The position numbers were made by a program, and so were the translations under genes. From JAMXLG01 sp963818925 (lineage in GTDB: Bacteria; Vulcanimicrobiota; Vulcanimicrobiia; Vulcanimicrobiales; Vulcanimicrobiaceae), in the NCBI GenBank assembly GCA_963818925.1, contig CAWFTN010000001.1:2542001-2606000 (forward strand): DNA of 64,000 nt. The letters are read 5' to 3'. Shown piece after piece: positions 60,626-64,000 of this stretch (positions are counted from its first letter, which is position 1; every line of letters starts with the position of its first letter). The notes under the pieces were generated by a model, which saw nothing but the letters and a program-made list of their open reading frames with translations, did not search any database and was not told where the DNA came from.

Positions 60626-62686
60626 CTACGTTCCCTTTTCGCTTCCCGCATAGAAGATGAGTTTAAAGATTGCTTGCGGCACCGTGGTCAACGCATTCGG
60701 ATCGCCGTAGGCGGCATACAGTTCGTAATTCTTCCACCGCAGGTGATAGGCGACGGAGACGTTCGAGCACTCGCCTTCGCAGTTGCCGCCGCCGTTCGGC
60801 TCGGGCGGATAGCCGACGATGCGGCGAAGGCCGATCGCAAGCGACGAATTGTGCGTGATTTGATATGCGTATGCTGCGCCTTCGAACCATTGAACGTTGT
60901 TCGGCAATTGCGTGTACCACTGCGAGGTATTGTCAAGCGTCAGCGTGATCGTTCCGCGTTCACCCATTTTTATCACCGACGAGCGGAACCACGTATCGAG
61001 GCGGCCGAGACCGTAACGTCCCGTATAATATTGTATCTGCGTCGGGTACGATGACGCGCCGTGTGACGGAAAGTTTCCAACGTTGTTCTGCATACCGCTG
61101 TGATAGGTCAAGCTGAAGCCGCCGCTTTGCGAGATCGGCGTGAGCGTTTGATCGAAGCGCCAGTAGTTCGAGCCCGTGAAGAGCTGCACGTCGAGCGTGT
61201 TTTTGAAGAGCAGGTCCAAGAGCGCTGAGTTGTCGCTCTGCGCTTCTCCATATTGCGTGCCTTGGTACCGGTCCATGAAGAAATCGATGCCGGCCGAGTG
61301 CAGCATGTCTTTGTCCGCGAACGTCCAGATGCGCGCGGTATACAGGCCGTAGCCCGCGATGCCGGGATGCGAGTCGAATCCGTCGACCGGGTTGAAGTAA
61401 CTGCCGACGCTGCGCACCGATCCGTACAGCGCGAAGTGTTGATCGCCCCAGCCGCCGCCCGCGTCGATCCAGTTGCCTTGACCGGAGTCGAGCACGTTCG
61501 TGCCGCGATCGGTCGAATAGTTCACATACGCGCTCAAGTGGCCGCCGTTGTACCAGTTGACGCCGACTTCGTCCGCGTCATCGACGATACCCGGCAGATT
61601 CGCTGAGACGTGTTGCGCGGCGGCTTGCCAATGCGTATCGGGCGATGTATAGGTCAATGCGCTTCCGATATCCGTGCGTTGATCGCCGATCGCGTCGTAG
61701 GCAGCAAGGCCGAAGAGACCGTCCTTACCTTCGAATGCATAGCCTTCGCGCGGCGTCGGGATTCCGGGCGTGTACAGCGTTGTTCGGAACCCGTTACAGA
61801 CGTTGCAATTGAAGTTGTTGTAATACGATGCAGCCTGCGTGAAGAACGGACGCACTTCACTGTACGTGCGCTGATAGACGGTCGGTGAAATTGATTGCTG
61901 ATCGAGTTCGACGTTTGAATAGTCCGGGTGCAACGTGCCGAAGAATGCCGCCGTCGGCGTTACGGGAATCGAAAAGTCGGCGCCCATGCGTGACGTCGAT
62001 CCGCCGATCGCTTCCGAGTTGATCGCGGCAAGTCCGTAAATAGCGGCGCGCGGTTTGGGAACAGGCGCTTTTGCGACGAGCGGAACTTGCACGGTGCCGG
62101 CGCGCGCGGAGTCGTCGGGCTGCGTTTGCGCGGTTTCGTACGACCATACGTTGAGGTCGCCGCTCGCGCGTTCGTACCGCACGAATTGCAAACGCCACGG
62201 CCCCGCTTTTGCGCCGTGGATCACGCGCATCGGAATCGCCATCGTTACGGTGTAGCTGTCGCCGTGAATACTGCCTTGCGATTGCCAGTACGGAGCGAAT
62301 GCCGCGTTCTCCGTGGAGGCTTCGTTGTGCGCGCCGGTTGGATTCGATTCGAATTGGTACTCGAAACCGCCGGGGCCGTTCGGCCACAAGTCGATCCACA
62401 CGGCATCGTCGCTGCTCCATGAAATGCCGCCGTTCGCATTGCTTCCGCCGGTAACCAGGTCGTCGCCGTGCTGCGTTGCGATGATCGGCGTCTGCTGCTT
62501 CGCGTCGAAGCGCACGTAGATCATTTTGCCGTCGGTCGTGACATGCACGGTCGTTTGGTCTTGAGCCGGCCGGCCATGGGCGACATCCCATTTGAGCGGA
62601 ATTCCGGGCGCCGGCCAACCGGGATCGGTCGCGGTCGGAGCAAGCGGGGGAGCCGTCTGCGTGACGGGCACAAGCATCGAGAGCAC
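60626..62686 (-). CDS. CBM9-like/DUF5916 outer-membrane protein
   Basis: A 686-residue protein. The N-terminal part (about residues 25-205) is a CBM9-like beta-sandwich (MIYVRFDAKQQTPI, DDAVWIDLWPNGPGGFEYQFESNPTGAHNE, GPWRLQFVRYERASGDLNVWSYE). The rest (about 210-686) is a DUF5916-type region with long amphipathic strands and aromatic girdles that look like an outer-membrane barrel. A classic signal peptide is not evident at the chosen GTG (MLSMLVPVTQTAPPL); AGGAG is 6 bases upstream. Its upstream region has repeats that could be operators. Ligand unknown. Confidence 0.8.
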   Translation of the reverse strand: MLSMLVPVTQTAPPLAPTATDPGWPAPGIPLKWDVAHGRPAQDQTTVHVTTDGKMIYVRFDAKQQTPIIATQHGDDLVTGGSNANGGISWSSDDAVWIDLWPNGPGGFEYQFESNPTGAHNEASTENAAFAPYWQSQGSIHGDSYTVTMAIPMRVIHGAKAGPWRLQFVRYERASGDLNVWSYETAQTQPDDSARAGTVQVPLVAKAPVPKPRAAIYGLAAINSEAIGGSTSRMGADFSIPVTPTAAFFGTLHPDYSNVELDQQSISPTVYQRTYSEVRPFFTQAASYYNNFNCNVCNGFRTTLYTPGIPTPREGYAFEGKDGLFGLAAYDAIGDQRTDIGSALTYTSPDTHWQAAAQHVSANLPGIVDDADEVGVNWYNGGHLSAYVNYSTDRGTNVLDSGQGNWIDAGGGWGDQHFALYGSVRSVGSYFNPVDGFDSHPGIAGYGLYTARIWTFADKDMLHSAGIDFFMDRYQGTQYGEAQSDNSALLDLLFKNTLDVQLFTGSNYWRFDQTLTPISQSGGFSLTYHSGMQNNVGNFPSHGASSYPTQIQYYTGRYGLGRLDTWFRSSVIKMGERGTITLTLDNTSQWYTQLPNNVQWFEGAAYAYQITHNSSLAIGLRRIVGYPPEPNGGGNCEGECSNVSVAYHLRWKNYELYAAYGDPNALTTVPQAIFKLIFYAGSEKGT

Positions 62687-62703
62687 AGGGTCTCCTGTCC
62701 GAA

Positions 62704-62773
62704 CTAATTGTTTAAGATTAATTATTTAAGAGAGTAGTCGAAACCGACCGCAGTGTCAACTAATCAATTAGTT
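62704..62773. promoter_or_regulatory. AT-rich control region with direct repeats and a palindrome
   Basis: Two 14-base direct repeats, CTAATTGTTTAAGA (62704-62717) and TTAATTATTTAAGA (62718-62731), lie just before the 60626-62686 gene. The inverted repeat AACTAAT-CA-ATTAGTT (62758-62773) lies at the end of the upstream hydrolase gene and includes its TAA stop. The region is markedly AT-rich in a high-GC window. A regulated promoter is likely. Confidence 0.5.
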
Positions 62774-63814
62774 AGGAGGGGTGGATACGCCGGTCGTGCG
62801 CGTCAGCCAGGCGCCCAACATCATGAAATATGCAGGCGACTCCGGCACCTCGGTTTTCACCGCCTCCGGCCCCGCGTCAGCCATGCGTTCGGGAACCGGC
62901 GGTACCATCATCAGGTGATTCGCGTCCGGAATGACGGCATACGTAATATTGGCGTGCGTCGCGGCGACGTTCTTCAGCGACGTCACCGTTTGCTCGACGG
63001 GAATCCACGGGTCGGACGAGCCGAGCATAAAGAGCATCGGAATGTGCACGCGCTCGACGATCTTCATGGGATCGTCGTCCATTTGCGTGCGCCACGTCGA
63101 TTGCGACGGTCCTTTGAGTTGCGCGACCGTCGGCATGTACATGTACTGGTACCACGGCCGCTTCTCGATCTTTGCAATCGCGGCGACTGCATCGGCGCGG
63201 GAATTCGTGCCGCGCAAGTAGCCGGTCCATGCTTTTCGAGCGGCCATCATATCGTTCACGTCGGCCGGCGAATAGCCGAGGACGTGCAGACGGTTTGTAT
63301 CCGCGAATTCCATTTGCGACTCGGGCGTCGTTAGCGGAGCGGAAACCGCGACCGCAAAGGCCGCGTTCGAATCGCGAGTAGCTGCGAACGATGCAAGCCA
63401 TCCGCCTTGACTCACGCCCCAATAACCGACGCGCTTCGCGTCGATCTGCGGCATCGTACGTAACACGCGCGCGGCGGCGATACCATCATCCGCGAGCGTT
63501 TCATACGCAACGTCGTTTGATCCGGTTGATGCACCGCTTCCGCGCCGATCGTACAACAACACCGCAATGCCGAGTTGCGTCAGGCCATCGCTAAGATGAC
63601 GATACAGCGGCGTGCCGGCCAGCGGTTCCGAGGCACCGTGGAACACAATCACCGCCGGCACCGGATGCGTCGACGCGGGCAGAAACAGCGTGCCGTGTAA
63701 CGTCGCACCCGCATTCGTAAACACAACCGGCTTCGTGGTAACGCCGGTGGACGGCGCCGCGTACCATGGAAGCGCAGCGGAGAGAACGAGGACTAAACTT
63801 GCGGCAAATGTCAT
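62768..63814 (-). CDS. Secreted alpha/beta hydrolase (BAAT/dienelactone-like)
   Basis: A 348-residue hydrolase. Signal peptide about residues 1-20 (MTFAASLVLVLSAALPWYA). AVIVFHGASEP is the oxyanion strand, LLYDRRGSGASTG follows, nucleophile elbow is GVSQGG, aspartate is in FMLGSSDPWIPVE and histidine is in VIPDANHLMM. This matches the S9/BAAT-like esterases of soil bacteria. The ATG at 63814 has GGAGG 9 bases upstream; the longer frame (63835) lacks it. It follows the probable glmU on the same strand and precedes the DUF5916 gene. Confidence 0.85.
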   Translation of the reverse strand: MTFAASLVLVLSAALPWYAAPSTGVTTKPVVFTNAGATLHGTLFLPASTHPVPAVIVFHGASEPLAGTPLYRHLSDGLTQLGIAVLLYDRRGSGASTGSNDVAYETLADDGIAAARVLRTMPQIDAKRVGYWGVSQGGWLASFAATRDSNAAFAVAVSAPLTTPESQMEFADTNRLHVLGYSPADVNDMMAARKAWTGYLRGTNSRADAVAAIAKIEKRPWYQYMYMPTVAQLKGPSQSTWRTQMDDDPMKIVERVHIPMLFMLGSSDPWIPVEQTVTSLKNVAATHANITYAVIPDANHLMMVPPVPERMADAGPEAVKTEVPESPAYFMMLGAWLTRTTGVSTPPN

Positions 63815-63858
63815 GCGACGGAACCTCCGGCGCACGAGGTTCGCGCGGTTTGCGCGGG

Positions 63859-64000
63859 TTACTTCTTCGGCAGGTGCTTCGCCGGGTTGCCCGCGACGCG
63901 TTCTCCCGGCGCCACGTCTTTTGTCACTACCGAGCCAGCGCCGGTGAGGGCGCCGTCACCGATGGTGCGCGGCGCGACGAGCGAGCTGTTCGAACCGATG
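63859..64000 (-). CDS. glmU: GlmU-like acetyltransferase, C-terminal end (partial)
   Basis: The frame is open to the window edge, giving the last 46 residues of a left-handed beta-helix: IGSNSSLVAPRTIGDGALTG followed by AGSVVTKDVAPGERVAGNPAKHLPKK. IGSNSSLVAP and AGSVVTKDV match the end of GlmU, which makes UDP-N-acetylglucosamine. Other hexapeptide acyltransferases end similarly, but the SSLVAPxxIGDGA form is typical of GlmU. The pyrophosphorylase domain lies beyond the window. glmU neighbours prs in many bacteria and is about 11 kb from it here. Confidence 0.7.
   Translation of the reverse strand, partial: IGSNSSLVAPRTIGDGALTGAGSVVTKDVAPGERVAGNPAKHLPKK

Noticed and set aside
1..64000. CRISPR array, prophage or intact insertion sequence
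   Set aside because: No regular spacer-repeat pattern, phage structural genes or transposase were recognised on either strand.

Overview
The window looks like a chromosomal segment of a high-GC, diderm, probably aerobic heterotrophic bacterium. Evidence for a two-membrane envelope: a TonB-dependent receptor (5516-8604), a DUF5916-type outer-membrane barrel protein (60626-62686), many Sec signal peptides and one lipoprotein. Hopanoid tailoring is indicated by HpnJ. Gene content and style fit Candidatus Eremiobacterota (WPS-2) or an Acidobacteria-like soil lineage. This placement is inference from general knowledge; no marker gene here decides it. Several genes are interrupted by single-base frameshifts, mostly at G runs, which suggests a metagenome-assembled or uncorrected consensus.

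Layout. 1-16 kb is accessory metabolism: a CocE/NonD hydrolase end, HpnJ with a small partner, a GNAT-AAA ATPase fusion coupled to a sarcosine/N-methyltryptophan oxidase, a frameshifted TonB receptor, hydrolases, a 1018-residue lipoprotein, a VOC protein, a kelch remnant and a beta-keto acid cleavage enzyme. 16-23 kb is a gene-poor stress and regulatory region: a small metallothionein, Hsp20 with a good promoter, MgtC-like protein, secreted proteins, an RsbW-like kinase, a Crp/Fnr regulator and a STAS protein. Two tRNA genes lie at 23.4-23.6 kb. 24-30 kb holds a streptogramin-lyase-like propeller, DUF2252, eno, ndk, birA and a serine carboxypeptidase, with a 100-bp inverted repeat between the last two.

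30.7-34 kb is an apparent operon of a cytoplasm-signalling chemoreceptor, a separate Cache sensor and a DUF3343 protein. 34-37 kb has a bacterial archaemetzincin divergent from acpS-nnr. From 49.7 kb down to 36.7 kb an almost uninterrupted minus-strand array runs uvrB, DUF5996, a secreted protein, a GH38 mannosidase, a HAD phosphatase, a membrane protein, uvrA, a VOC protein, ligA and a hypothetical gene, so three DNA-repair genes share the run. On the plus strand, 49.7-52 kb carries an eroded MFS exporter and a TetR regulator. 52-55 kb is the translation/nucleotide cluster prs-rplY-pth plus an acetylglutamate-kinase-like gene. pth seems to start at AUA. 55-64 kb has a Ste24/M48-like membrane protein lacking its zinc-binding histidines, a GGDEF protein, a group II PLP decarboxylase, a truncated TetR next to an MFS remnant, the DUF5916 protein, a hydrolase, and the 3' end of a probable glmU.

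The strongest candidates for unusual biology are the AUA start of pth, the M48-like pseudo-protease, the split chemoreceptor operon, the GNAT-AAA fusion, the STAS protein without a phosphorylatable serine, and signs of leaderless transcription. No CRISPR array, prophage or intact insertion sequence was seen.
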